64,000 nt of DNA, taken from the NCBI GenBank assembly GCA_964244725.1, contig CAXTJQ010000006.1:62001-126000 (forward strand). The letters run 5' to 3'. The stretch comes from Kumtagia sp964244725. Lineage in GTDB: Bacteria; Pseudomonadota; Alphaproteobacteria; Rhizobiales; Rhizobiaceae. The position numbers were made by a program, and so were the translations under genes. How positions within the stretch are numbered: the stretch's first letter is position 1; every line of letters starts with the position of its first letter. A model generated the notes under the pieces. It had not been told where the DNA came from and did no database searches. It saw nothing but the letters and a program-made list of their open reading frames with translations. This document shows, piece by piece, positions 40,709-49,617 of this stretch.

Positions 40709-41760
40709 TTCAATGCGGCTCCCGTCTCGGGGGAGAAGCGGGCGCCACCACGCGCCTTGTTGAACTCGCGCATCCGCGCCAGCACGTCGACGCCAAGCTG
40801 GTGATAGACATGAAGCAGGTCGATCAGCACCCAGTTTTCGCGGATGAGCCGATCCTCGATTCGCCAGAAATCAAGGCTGCGCAGCTCGATCTTGCGGCCT
40901 GCGGGGGCGATCCCCATCCAACCGCCATCGCTCAGCGTCTGACGCATGTCGGGCCAGCCGGTCACGGCTGCATAGTTGCCGTCGCCGAAGAAATGGGGGG
41001 TGATGGCATCCCGGCGCCGACCACGGTCGGGCATCGCGCTGAGAAACGGTATCTGGTGCCAGTTGCGAAAACCGCGTACGCCGCGCGCCGTTCCGATCCC
41101 AGACGGACCGTACCAGTTCATCCGCGGATGCCAGTACCGTTCCATTTCCATAAGCTCTGGTCCGCCCTGGGCGGGGTGGCGCTGCATGGCGGTAAGCATG
41201 TCAAGCACCAGTTGCATGCTCTCCGACGAGCGCTCCTCGTCGCGCGGAGCCGAGACGATGCCGTCCTGGCTGGACGGGCCGGGCACATGCCATTCGCGAC
41301 CGAGACTTGGCGCGAGCGGCCAGGCATTCGATTGCATCATGAGTTCCGGGATGTCCCAGATGGCCTGGATTTCCACGGCCCTACCGTCTTCCATGCGGAA
41401 AAATTCGTGGAAGCGCAGCGATACCTGATGCCCGGTCGCGGGGATGTCGAGCCATGGTTCGGCAAAAACGCCGGTGTAGTAGCCGCAGCAACCGACCCAA
41501 TCCGCGCCTTCCTTCGTCGAACCCGACATGACGATCGTGTCTCGGCGCTCCAGGTCGGGAACGGCGCGCAGCAGCGGAGCATAGGCCTTGTCATAAAAAA
41601 TCTCTGGCCCGGCCAGATCGCACAGCGGATGCGCCAGATGCACGGCGGCGTCGGAGGCGAGCACATCGGAAAGAGCGCGTCTCACGCCGCTTTCGGAGAA
41701 ATCGGCCATCGCCGCGCGCAGCGGCGCCAACGCCTGCTTATATCCGCCATGGCGGTCCAC
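40705..41760 (-). CDS. SnoaL-like tandem-domain protein, type A1
   Basis: 351 residues from a GTG at 41760, one base after the HisD-like stop; a Met at codon 18 is an alternative. Both halves are SnoaL-like. The N-half has LAHPLCDLAG, VPDLERRDTIVMSG and WLDIPATGHQVSLRFHEF; the C-half has RYWHPRMNWYGPSGIGTARG, GIAPAGRKIELRSLDFW and the signature RENWVLIDLLHVYHQLGVDV near the end. The last motif matches the end of SnoaL-family cyclases, where an Asp acts as acid/base. It is one of four paralogues in the window and lies between the HisD-like and SDR genes. Confidence 0.78.
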   Translation of the reverse strand: MDRHGGYKQALAPLRAAMADFSESGVRRALSDVLASDAAVHLAHPLCDLAGPEIFYDKAYAPLLRAVPDLERRDTIVMSGSTKEGADWVGCCGYYTGVFAEPWLDIPATGHQVSLRFHEFFRMEDGRAVEIQAIWDIPELMMQSNAWPLAPSLGREWHVPGPSSQDGIVSAPRDEERSSESMQLVLDMLTAMQRHPAQGGPELMEMERYWHPRMNWYGPSGIGTARGVRGFRNWHQIPFLSAMPDRGRRRDAITPHFFGDGNYAAVTGWPDMRQTLSDGGWMGIAPAGRKIELRSLDFWRIEDRLIRENWVLIDLLHVYHQLGVDVLARMREFNKARGGARFSPETGAALK

Positions 41761-41761
41761 T

Positions 41762-43069
41762 TTATTCCGCAGCCTCCGCATAGGGGATGTTGCGCCCGCC
41801 ATAGCGGCGCACCCGCACGTTCGCCTGCTCGGCATGGCCGACGAAACCTTCCAGCATGCAGAGTCGCGAGCAATATTCGCCGATCATGGCCGATGCTTCG
41901 TCGGTCACGATCTTCTGGTAGCTGTGCGTCTTGAGGAATTTCCCGACCCAAAGCCCGCCGGTATAGCGCCCCGCCTTCTTCGTCGGCAGCGTATGGTTGG
42001 TGCCGATCACCTTGTCGCCATAGGCGACGTTGGTGCGCGCGCCGAGGAACAGCGCGCCGTAGCTGGTCATCTTCTCCAGGAACCAGTCGTCGCGATCGGT
42101 CATCACCTGGACGTGTTCGGAGGCAATGAAATCGGCCTGTTCGAGCATCTCGTCGTAAGTGTCGCAGACGATGACCTCGCCATAATCCTCCCAGGATTGC
42201 CGCGCGGTCGCCCCTGTCGGCAGGATGGCGAGAAGGCGCTCGATCTCGGCCATCGTCTCGCGCGCGAGCTTTTCCGAATTCGTCAGCAGGATCGCAGGCG
42301 AATTGACGCCGTGCTCGGCCTGGCCAAGAAGGTCGGTCGCGCAGAGCTCGCCATCGACGGTGTCGTCCGCGATCACCATCGTCTCGGTCGGTCCGGCGAA
42401 AAGGTCGATGCCCACGCGGCCGTAAAGCTGGCGCTTGGCTTCGGCCACGAAGGCGTTGCCTGGCCCGACCAGCATGTCGACGGGCTGGATCGTTTCGGTT
42501 CCAAGCGCCATCGCGCCGACCGCCTGGATGCCGCCGAGGCAATAAATCTCGTCGGCGCCGGCGAGATGCATCGCCGCCACGATCGCCGGGTGCGGCGCGC
42601 CGCCCTGCGGCGGTGCCGACGCCACGATGCGCTTGACGCCGGCCACCTTTGCGGTGACCACGCTCATATGCGCGGAGGCGACCATGGGATATTTCCCGCC
42701 CGGCACGTAGCAGCCGACTGATTTGATTGGGATGTTCCTGTGGCCGAGGATGACGCCGGGCAGCGTCTCGACCTCGATGTCGCGCATCGAATCCTTCTGC
42801 GCCTGCGCGAAATTGCGCACCTGCGTCTGCGCGAAGCGAATGTCTTCCAGGTCGCGTCTTGCGACTTTGGAGACCGCGGCGTCGATCTCGGATTCGCTCA
42901 GCCGGAAGTTGGCAGGCTCATATTTGTCGAACTTGGCGGAAAGTTCGCGCACCGCCGCGTCACCGCGCTGCTCGATGTCGGAGAGGATCGCCTCGACCGT
43001 GGCGCGCGTCCTGGCGTCGTCTTCGGCGCGCGCCTCGGCGCTGAGCGCGGTCTTGAGATGTCGGATCAT
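41762..43069 (-). CDS. HisD-like (histidinol dehydrogenase family) zinc-dependent dehydrogenase
   Basis: 435 residues. HisD metal ligands and catalytic residues are retained: DLLGQAEHGVNS (Gln, His) near residue 253, IASEHVQVMTDR (Glu-His) near 320, YGDKVIGTNHTLPT (Asp) near 353, and EGFVGHAEQANVRVR (His) near 412. Cofactor segments VLPGV-like and MLVGPGNAFVAEAKRQ are also seen. In a catabolic operon this is unlikely to make histidine; the HisD fold also includes HpsN, which oxidises 2,3-dihydroxypropane-1-sulfonate in two NAD-dependent steps. A two-step alcohol-to-acid oxidation of a polyol-like substrate is the best inference. Confidence 0.88.
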   Translation of the reverse strand: MIRHLKTALSAEARAEDDARTRATVEAILSDIEQRGDAAVRELSAKFDKYEPANFRLSESEIDAAVSKVARRDLEDIRFAQTQVRNFAQAQKDSMRDIEVETLPGVILGHRNIPIKSVGCYVPGGKYPMVASAHMSVVTAKVAGVKRIVASAPPQGGAPHPAIVAAMHLAGADEIYCLGGIQAVGAMALGTETIQPVDMLVGPGNAFVAEAKRQLYGRVGIDLFAGPTETMVIADDTVDGELCATDLLGQAEHGVNSPAILLTNSEKLARETMAEIERLLAILPTGATARQSWEDYGEVIVCDTYDEMLEQADFIASEHVQVMTDRDDWFLEKMTSYGALFLGARTNVAYGDKVIGTNHTLPTKKAGRYTGGLWVGKFLKTHSYQKIVTDEASAMIGEYCSRLCMLEGFVGHAEQANVRVRRYGGRNIPYAEAAE

Positions 43070-43098
43070 CGGGCGTTTCCTCGTCGTCTTCGTAGTTG

Positions 43099-43638
43099 TC
43101 AGGCGGCCTTGTCGGCGGGGCGCGGCGGTTGCGTGCGGCCGGAATCATATTCCTCCCAGCCGTGGCCGTTGAACGGATCGACGCCGAGCTGGCGCATGAC
43201 GAATGGAAAATCGACCATCACCCAATTGTCGACGATCTTGCCGTCGACGACCTTCCAGAAATCCATGTAGCGGATTTCGACCCGCTTGCCGGTCGGCGCG
43301 ATGCCCATGAACTCCCCGGAATGCGTGGCTTCCTGGCGTCCGAACGCCGCCATCCACTCGCCTTCCGCCAGCCGCGCCTCGTCGACGCAAACCTTGTCGG
43401 AAAACGCCGCCTGGAACGGCCGCTGCCAATTGTCCTGGAATTCCTTGAGGCCGGTTTTCGCGCCGCAGCCGGCATTGCCCATCCAGCGGAAGTTGGACGC
43501 GAAGAACGAGCCGATGCCGTCGATGACGTGGTCGTTCAGGCCGTCGACCATGCCCTCGACGACGGCGCGGGTGGCCTCGGTCTTCGACCGGTCGTTGTTT
43601 TTGGTCAGAACTGCCTGTTCGGGGCGCGAGCCTTTCAT
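43099..43638 (-). CDS. SnoaL-like single-domain protein, type B1
   Basis: 179 residues from the ATG at 43638, 14 bases after the permease stop. It has a single NTF2/SnoaL-like domain with GEFMGIAPTGKRVEIRYMDF and the C-terminal signature VDNWVMVDFPFVMRQLGVDP, followed by a short basic tail. The same place, after two permease genes, is held by type B2 (52734-53174) in operon 2, to which it is related. SnoaL-like folds perform aldol cyclisation, isomerisation, hydration or epoxide opening; which applies is unknown. Confidence 0.75.
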   Translation of the reverse strand: MKGSRPEQAVLTKNNDRSKTEATRAVVEGMVDGLNDHVIDGIGSFFASNFRWMGNAGCGAKTGLKEFQDNWQRPFQAAFSDKVCVDEARLAEGEWMAAFGRQEATHSGEFMGIAPTGKRVEIRYMDFWKVVDGKIVDNWVMVDFPFVMRQLGVDPFNGHGWEEYDSGRTQPPRPADKAA

Positions 43639-43652
43639 GATCCTTATCCCTA

Positions 43653-44864
43653 TTATCCCTTGACCGCGCCGGCGGTGAGGCCGGACACGAGTTGCTTCTG
43701 AAAGACCATGACCAGCAGGAACAGCGGCGCGGTGATCGACACGGCGGCCGCCACCGCCTGGACCTGGTCTGTGGTAGTGGTTTCGCGGTTGAAGAAGCCG
43801 GTGATGGCCGGCACCATCGTCTGCGACTGCGCGTCGAGCAGCAGCGAGCAGACCAGATAATCGTTGTAGGCGAGCAGGAACGAGAACAGCCCGGTGGTGA
43901 TGACGCCAGGCCACATCACGGGCATGATCACCCGCCGGAACGCGCCGAAATGCGAGCAGCCGTCGACGCGCGCCGCTTCGTCCAGCTCAGGCGGGATGTT
44001 CTGGAAGAACGAACGCAGCATCCAGATCGTGAACGGCTGGTTGATCGACACCAGCACGATGATGACCGCGAGCGGCTGGCCGTAGAGCGTCGGCGGCGCA
44101 TCCGAGAACAGATGCAAGAAGGCGCCGATGCCGGGCGCATTCCACAGCGGGGTCAGGATTTCGCGCGAATTGATGAACGGCGGCAGGTAGCCGGTAACCA
44201 GCACCGAATGCGGCAGCGCGCGGAAGATCAGCGCGGCGATCAGCAGCCAGAAGGCGAGGTTCGAATGGGTCCGCGCCAGGCCGTAGCCGGCCAGCGTCCC
44301 GACCGTCAGCGAGATCGCCACCGTTCCGAAGGTGATGATCAGCGAATTGACGAAGTTGCGATAGAAGCCGTGGTCGACCCACACCGCCCGGTAGTGCTCC
44401 CAGGTCAGGCCGAGAAGCGGTCGGGCAAGCAGATTCGCCCCGGGAACCGAAACGAGGCCGGTTTCCAGTGTCCGCACTGCAGCGGGCAGCGCCCACCAGA
44501 ACAACGCGAAACCGGCAGCGGCGAACAGCAGCGTTACGGCGATCCAGCCGAGTGGCGCGAACGCGCCGGGCGAGAGGCTTGACGCCAGCGGCCTCATATG
44601 GCGCGAGGCCAGAGACCAAGCGGCGAACGCCAGCCCCAGGAAAATCACGATCCCCGCAGCCGAAACGCCGCCGCGCTCGGTGAGCGTGTTGTAGCCCACG
44701 ATCACCTGCAGCGGATCGTCCGCGAAAGCGTCCAGGGGCAGCTTGACCGACATGATGACGATCCAGACCAGGGGAAAGGCGGCCAGCACCGACCACAATG
44801 CGATGAAGCCGCCTGTCGCCACCTTCAGCCCTAGCGGGTGTCCGAGTGCCTTGGTGTGCGCCAT
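43653..44864 (-). CDS. ABC transporter permease, MalG-like, with an extra membrane insertion
   Basis: 403 residues, compared with about 280 for its paralogue in operon 2 (53320-54162). The core from about residue 165 carries the MalG pattern and the ATPase contact motif DEAARVDGCSHFGAFRRVIMP (residues in the EAA loop) near residue 305. Residues about 45-160 are an insertion with two hydrophobic stretches (GIVIFLGLAFAAW and TLLFAAAGFALFWWALP) after the first helix. The function of the insertion is unknown. It pairs with the MalF-like gene upstream, forming the inner-membrane channel for operon 1 uptake. Both end in GLTAGAVKG-like tails. Confidence 0.87.
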   Translation of the reverse strand: MAHTKALGHPLGLKVATGGFIALWSVLAAFPLVWIVIMSVKLPLDAFADDPLQVIVGYNTLTERGGVSAAGIVIFLGLAFAAWSLASRHMRPLASSLSPGAFAPLGWIAVTLLFAAAGFALFWWALPAAVRTLETGLVSVPGANLLARPLLGLTWEHYRAVWVDHGFYRNFVNSLIITFGTVAISLTVGTLAGYGLARTHSNLAFWLLIAALIFRALPHSVLVTGYLPPFINSREILTPLWNAPGIGAFLHLFSDAPPTLYGQPLAVIIVLVSINQPFTIWMLRSFFQNIPPELDEAARVDGCSHFGAFRRVIMPVMWPGVITTGLFSFLLAYNDYLVCSLLLDAQSQTMVPAITGFFNRETTTTDQVQAVAAAVSITAPLFLLVMVFQKQLVSGLTAGAVKG

Positions 44865-44874
44865 GGTTCTGCTC

Positions 44875-45903
44875 CTACCGGCTTCGACGCTGCGTGCGCC
44901 ACGTACGCTGCAGCAGCGGAACGAGCAGGATGACGATGCCGATCATGGTCAGCATGGAGGAGGCGGAGGCGCGCGCGATCGAGCGGTTGCCGGCATTGTC
45001 GGGGATCAGGAAATCGTAGGTCAGCCACTGCAGCGAGATGCGGTAGGCCTGGCTGGAGAAGCCGACGATTTCCTCGAACACGCGGTATGAGTCCATCAGG
45101 TGGATCAGCGCGACGAAGACGATCAGGGGCATCAGATGCGGAATGACGACGTAGCGCAGTCGCTCCAAGCGCGAGGCCCCGTCGATGATCGCCGATTCCA
45201 TCGTGTCGTCGTCGACCGTCTGGAGACCGGCGTAGAAGATGACGAAAGCGAACGGGGTCACCGCCCAGACGCGGTAGAAGAGCATCAGCGCCTCGATGGC
45301 CCAGCCGGTCGAAAAGATCGAAACCTGGTGGCCGAGCACATGTTCGATCGCCGCCGTCATGATGCCGTCGCCGACGAACAGCCAGCGGATCGACAGCGCG
45401 CCGATGACCGGCGTGATGATGAACGGCAGCAACGTCACGAAGATCAGCGGACCGCGCAGCGCGCGCATGGTGTTGTTCAGCGCGAGCGCCACGATCAGCC
45501 CGAGGCCGAGCACAAGCGGCAGCGTGACGAACGTAAAGGTCAGCGTGAAGCGCAGCGCCTTGTAGAAATCGATGTTGAGGATCGCGTCGAGCCCGCCGCC
45601 TCCGGCCGAAAGAGCGGCGGCCACGGCCTGCGGCTGCAGGATTTGCAGGTAGTTGGCGAAACCGACGAACCGGGTCTGGACCTCGGGACGGCCGTTCTCG
45701 TCGAGCACGGCCTGACTTTTGATTTCCTGGACGCAGTTCTGCGTCACGAAGCCCGGCGTGCAGGTCTCCACGGTTACCTGCCGATAGACCTGCTGGGTGA
45801 CCTGGAAGCTCTGGACCAGCACGCTGACGAGCGGCAGCGCGATGAACAGGATCATCAGCGCCATCGAGGGCGCCACGAAGGCGAAGAATACGCGAGGCTT
45901 CAT
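44875..45903 (-). CDS. ABC transporter permease, MalF-like (operon 1)
   Basis: 342 residues. A first helix (about 10-30) is followed by a periplasmic region with AVLDENGRPEVQTRFVGFAN, and then five or six helices. The EAA loop that contacts the ATPase is MESAIIDGASRLERLRYVVIP near residue 238. The paralogue at 54159-55208 has the same layout, including AVLDSHGRPIREWQFVGLGN. It works with the MalG-like permease, the binding protein and the UgpC-like ATPase of operon 1. The substrate is probably a carbohydrate or polyol, inferred from the family. Confidence 0.9.
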   Translation of the reverse strand: MKPRVFFAFVAPSMALMILFIALPLVSVLVQSFQVTQQVYRQVTVETCTPGFVTQNCVQEIKSQAVLDENGRPEVQTRFVGFANYLQILQPQAVAAALSAGGGGLDAILNIDFYKALRFTLTFTFVTLPLVLGLGLIVALALNNTMRALRGPLIFVTLLPFIITPVIGALSIRWLFVGDGIMTAAIEHVLGHQVSIFSTGWAIEALMLFYRVWAVTPFAFVIFYAGLQTVDDDTMESAIIDGASRLERLRYVVIPHLMPLIVFVALIHLMDSYRVFEEIVGFSSQAYRISLQWLTYDFLIPDNAGNRSIARASASSMLTMIGIVILLVPLLQRTWRTQRRSR

Positions 45904-45973
45904 CGGCGGGCTCCCTGTCTGGCGGGTGCGGAAACGTCCGGGCGTCGGCCGCCCGGACGCGAGAATGGACGGA

Positions 45974-47191
45974 CTATTTCAGCAGGCCCTTTTCCTTCGC
46001 GCCGGTGTCATAAGCAGCTTCGATGTCGGCAAGCGTCGCCTCGGCCGTCTTCTTGCCGGTCAGGAAATCGCCGGCATGGGCGCCGAACGCCTCGTGCAGC
46101 AGGCCGAGCGCCGACGACGCCGGATAGGCGGGCGCGCCGGCTTCAGCGGAAGCGAACGCGCCCGCGGCGAGCTTGTTGGGCTTGTAGCCCTTGACCAGCC
46201 AGACCGCTGCGTCGTTGTTGGCCTTGACCATGTCTTCCTTCAGCCCTTCCATGACGAGCTTGAAGGCGGCGTCGGCCTCTTCGTCGGAGATGTTCTTGGC
46301 GATGGTGACGCCGTCCCACCAGATGGTGGTGGCCGGCTTGCCGCCGTCGACCGCCGTCGGCGCGGGGCCGACCGCGATCTTTCCGACGACCTTCGATTCC
46401 GCCGGATCGTCGAGCGCCCCGGCGCGCGAGGCCCAGAGGTTCGACATCGCGATCTTGCCCTGCTGGAACTGCTGCTGGACGGTGGTCGAATCGGCGACCA
46501 GGAATTCCGGGTCCATGTACGCGCTGAGCGCCTTCAGCATGTCCAACGTTTTTACCCCGGCCTCGTTGTTGACGGAGGCGCTGTTGTCGTCGGCGAACAG
46601 CTTGCCGCCGAAGCCGAGATACATGTTGACGAACTCCTCGCCGAGATTCCAGCCGGTCTTGAAGGTTCCGCCGATCGGATAGGCGACCTTGCCGGACTCC
46701 TTGATCGTCTTGGCGGCGGCGAGCATTTCGGCGTAGGTCTTCGGCGGTTCGATGCCGAGGTCCTTGAAGATGTCCTCGCGGTAGATCAGGTGCTGCGTGT
46801 TGACCATCATGGCGATCGCCATCACCTTGCCGTCGATCTTGATGAGCTGGTTCGGCTGGAGGTTCTGGCCGTACTTCGCGACGAGATCGTCGAGCGGCCG
46901 GATCGATCCGTCCTGCAGCAGCGGCACGATGCTTTCCGTCGCGACGCCGCCGATCTGGTAGAGAGCTGGCTTGGCGGCCAGGGCGGCGGGCTGCTTCTGC
47001 GAGAAGTCCTGGTCGAGCTCCGGCTGAAAATTGCCGCACTCGGCCATTGCGCCGGTCACGGCCTTCCAGGCCTCGAAACCGGCGCTGAGCGATTTCAGCG
47101 GAACTGTGTTTTGGTAGCTGCAGGCCGCCTGTGCTGAAACCGACGCAAGAAGCGATATGGAAGCGGCGGCGATCATTGTCTTGAGCATCAT
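45974..47191 (-). CDS. ABC transporter substrate-binding protein (operon 1)
   Basis: 405 residues from the ATG at 47191, which overlaps the ATPase stop (ATGA) and is preceded by GGGAGA. A signal peptide (MMLKTMIAAASISLLASVSA) ends before ACSYQN, so the protein is periplasmic. It belongs to the family 1 (MalE/UgpB-type) binding proteins, with SIRPLDDLVAKYGQNL near residue 95 and TIWWDGVTIAKN near 290. The second binding protein (55241-56494) shares LNDLVAKY, FWWDGYVIPRN and NND..WL..YKPTK at matching places, so they are paralogues. Ligand unknown. Confidence 0.9.
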   Translation of the reverse strand: MMLKTMIAAASISLLASVSAQAACSYQNTVPLKSLSAGFEAWKAVTGAMAECGNFQPELDQDFSQKQPAALAAKPALYQIGGVATESIVPLLQDGSIRPLDDLVAKYGQNLQPNQLIKIDGKVMAIAMMVNTQHLIYREDIFKDLGIEPPKTYAEMLAAAKTIKESGKVAYPIGGTFKTGWNLGEEFVNMYLGFGGKLFADDNSASVNNEAGVKTLDMLKALSAYMDPEFLVADSTTVQQQFQQGKIAMSNLWASRAGALDDPAESKVVGKIAVGPAPTAVDGGKPATTIWWDGVTIAKNISDEEADAAFKLVMEGLKEDMVKANNDAAVWLVKGYKPNKLAAGAFASAEAGAPAYPASSALGLLHEAFGAHAGDFLTGKKTAEATLADIEAAYDTGAKEKGLLK

Positions 47192-48306
47192 CGTATCTCC
47201 CGTTTGTTGTTCCCGATTGGTATGGTGGCTTCTGTCGAAGCCTGCTCGTGGCCAAGCCGGACGCGCGCTCCGCTGTGCTTGTCGAATAGGTGGCAAATCT
47301 CTGGGCGAACCGTGAAGCCGATCGGATCGCCGATTTCGGCGCGGAATTCTTTCGGCGCCTTGACCGCCAGCAGCGCCGGACCAGACCGCACCGTGACCAT
47401 CGTCGCGTCGCCCAGAAGTTCGACGCTGTAAATCGGCGCGACGATCTGCGCGGCGTCCTCGCTCCCCAAGCCGGCGTCCTCGGCCCGGAAGCCCAGCGTC
47501 ACCGGCCCCGAAACATCCGCGCGCAGGCCGGTGATCTCGACGCGTTCGGTGGTGAACACCCCGCCCGCGAGTTCGCCATCGACCAGGTTCATGGCCGGCG
47601 AGCCGATGAAGCCGGCGACGAAGGTGTTGGCGGGCCGGTCGTAGATTTCCGTAGGCGTGCCGACCTGCTGGAACGCGCCCTTGTTCATGACGACGACGCG
47701 ATCGGCGAGCGTCATCGCCTCGATCTGGTCGTGCGTGACGTAGATGGTCGTCACTTTCAGTTCATGCTGGAGGTTCTTGATCTGCGCGCGGGTCGAGACG
47801 CGCAGCTTGGCGTCGAGATTGGACAGCGGTTCGTCCATCAGGAACACCGTCGGCTGCCGGACGATGGCGCGCGCGAGCGCGACGCGCTGGCGCTGGCCGC
47901 CGGACAGTTCGCGCGGCCTCCGGTCGAGCAGCGGACCGAGTTCGACCATCTCGGCGGCGCGTCGCACGCGCGCGTCGTGGGTTGCCTTGTCGACCTTGCG
48001 GACCTTCAGCGGGAAGCGGATGTTTTCGTAGACGGTGAGGTTCGGATAAAGCCCGTAGCTCTGGAAGACCATCGCCACGTCGCGGTCCTTCGGCTCGAGG
48101 TCGTTGACGACGCGGCTGCCAATCCGGATCTCTCCCGATGTCGGATCCTCCAGCCCGGCGATCATCCGCATGGTGGTGGTCTTGCCGCAGCCCGAGGGGC
48201 CGAGGAAGACAACGAATTCCTGGTCGGCAATTTCGAGGTCGATGGCGTCGACTCCGGCGAAACTGCCCCAGCGTTTCGAGACATTCTTTAAGGTGACCGA
48301 AGCCAT
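47188..48306 (-). CDS. ABC transporter ATPase, MalK/UgpC type
   Basis: 372 residues. Walker A GPSGCGKTTTMR lies near residue 37, the signature LSGGQRQRVALARAI near 133, Walker B VFLMDEPLSNLDAKLR near 153 and the switch His in TIYVTHDQIEAMT. The C-terminal regulatory OB domain (about 240-370) is of the MalK/UgpC type that can serve several permeases. It is the first gene of operon 1, and a 16-bp palindrome lies about 100 bases upstream. The second operon has no ATPase gene, so this one may energise both transporters. Confidence 0.93.
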   Translation of the reverse strand: MASVTLKNVSKRWGSFAGVDAIDLEIADQEFVVFLGPSGCGKTTTMRMIAGLEDPTSGEIRIGSRVVNDLEPKDRDVAMVFQSYGLYPNLTVYENIRFPLKVRKVDKATHDARVRRAAEMVELGPLLDRRPRELSGGQRQRVALARAIVRQPTVFLMDEPLSNLDAKLRVSTRAQIKNLQHELKVTTIYVTHDQIEAMTLADRVVVMNKGAFQQVGTPTEIYDRPANTFVAGFIGSPAMNLVDGELAGGVFTTERVEITGLRADVSGPVTLGFRAEDAGLGSEDAAQIVAPIYSVELLGDATMVTVRSGPALLAVKAPKEFRAEIGDPIGFTVRPEICHLFDKHSGARVRLGHEQASTEATIPIGNNKREIR

Positions 48307-48405
48307 GCGCGGCAGTCCTTCATCGCTTGGGGAAGGCGCTTTTCACGGCGTCACGTCGCGGTGTTCCCATCCGCGCGTATCGCTCTGAACCCAATCTGGC
48401 AGACT

Positions 48406-48421
48406 TTGTATACGTATACAA
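48406..48421. promoter_or_regulatory. LacI-type operator upstream of operon 1
   Basis: TTGTATACGTATACAA is a perfect 16-bp palindrome centred on the ACGT/CpG typical of LacI-family sites. It lies 100 bases before the ATPase start, between it and the stop of SnoaL-A2. The core ATACGTAT recurs at 49546-49561 and 57805-57816. Confidence 0.75.
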
Positions 48422-48462
48422 GCGGGATCGCCATGATTTTTTGTCCATACTCCGCGCCCCTT

Positions 48463-49464
48463 TCAGGTGCGCGGAAACGCACGGATCCGCGCGAGGACGT
48501 TGACCCCGAGACAGGATAGGAAATGCAGTAGGTCGATGAAAATCCAGTTCTCGGCGAGCTTGTCGCCTTCGCGGCGGTAGACATCGACGACCCGCATCTC
48601 GCCTGTGCGCTCGGATGCCGGCAGGCCTAGGAACCCGCCCGACGATTTCATCGTCAGGTTCGGCCAGCCGAACCAGGCGGCATAATCGCCCTCGGCGATG
48701 CGCCCGACGTGGCCGTGGAAGACGATGTCGTCGAGGTGCCGGCTGAACGGTCCCTGGTGCTGGCGCTCGTAGCGTTCGGTTGTATAGGTCGCGCCGATGC
48801 CCGCCGGTCCGAACCAGATCATGTCCTTGCGCCATGTGCCGAGAAGCTCGTCTTCCGGCGACCCCATTTTGGATGAGCCCAGTTCGCGCGCCATCCGGTT
48901 CACGAGTTCAAGCGTTTTCTCGCCCTCGAACGGATTGGTGTCGCCATAGAGCAGTCCGTCATGGGTGCGCGGACCCGGAGTCAGGATGAACGCGCCCGAT
49001 TGCGGCGGCAGGGGCTGCAAGCCGGCCTGCAGCATGACGCCGATGATGTCGCAGAACAGAGCCGTCTCGACGATTGTGCCATTTTCGACGCAATGAAATT
49101 CGCAATATCGCAGGAACACCATCTTGCCTGTCGGAGGAATTCCGAGCCAGGGCTTGTCGAACAGGCCCATCAGATGACCCATGCTGCAGACCCATTCGCC
49201 GCCTCGCGTCCGCACGTCGTTTTCGCCTGCGATGAAGATATCGTCGCGGCGCTGGATCGGCCTGATGGCGTCGCGCAAGGGACGCCAGAAAACATCGGCA
49301 ACCGCCGCCGCGCCTTGCTGTTCGTAGAATGGATGCATGCCGCGCCAGAGAAAGCCGGGGGCCGTGTGTCGAGCGATCACGTTTGCGAGGTCGGCATCGT
49401 CGGCGGCGTCCAATTCCCTCTGAAAGTTTCTGACCAGAATTTTGCTATCACTGAATCCGGGCAT
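48463..49464 (-). CDS. SnoaL-like tandem-domain protein, type A2
   Basis: 333 residues from the ATG at 49464 (MPGFSDSKILVRNF). N-half motifs are FLWRGMHPFYEQ and WLGIPPTGKMVFLRYCEF; C-half motifs are DMIWFGPAGIGATYT, EYDYAAWFGWPNLT-like and LAENWIFIDLLHFLSCLGVN at the end. It is related to A1, A3 and A4. It is transcribed divergently from A3, with an operator-like palindrome between them, and precedes the ATPase gene by 156 bases. Co-regulation with operon 1 is likely. Function unknown. Confidence 0.77.
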   Translation of the reverse strand: MPGFSDSKILVRNFQRELDAADDADLANVIARHTAPGFLWRGMHPFYEQQGAAAVADVFWRPLRDAIRPIQRRDDIFIAGENDVRTRGGEWVCSMGHLMGLFDKPWLGIPPTGKMVFLRYCEFHCVENGTIVETALFCDIIGVMLQAGLQPLPPQSGAFILTPGPRTHDGLLYGDTNPFEGEKTLELVNRMARELGSSKMGSPEDELLGTWRKDMIWFGPAGIGATYTTERYERQHQGPFSRHLDDIVFHGHVGRIAEGDYAAWFGWPNLTMKSSGGFLGLPASERTGEMRVVDVYRREGDKLAENWIFIDLLHFLSCLGVNVLARIRAFPRT

Positions 49465-49545
49465 CGCAGTTCGTCCAGGTTGCAAGTCGGGCTATTCCGC
49501 CGGCGGAGACGGACCCGCTTCCGGCACGAATGAGATTGACAGTTT

Positions 49546-49561
49546 TTGTATACGTATGCAA
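49546..49561. promoter_or_regulatory. LacI-type operator in the A2-A3 divergent region
   Basis: TTGTATACGTATGCAA matches the operon 1 palindrome except for one base. It lies 57 bases before the A3 start and 82 bases before the A2 start, so it could repress both. The first TTG of this site is in frame with A3 but is not a likely start. Confidence 0.7.
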
Positions 49562-49617
49562 CGATTCATCGCGGATTATTTGTTTGCCTTCGCCGCTCTG
49601 AAAAAAGGTTGCGCGAC

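Noticed and set aside
41762..43069. Histidine biosynthesis hisD
   Set aside because: Motifs match HisD, but there are no other his genes and the gene is embedded in a transport/catabolic operon with co-directional SnoaL genes.
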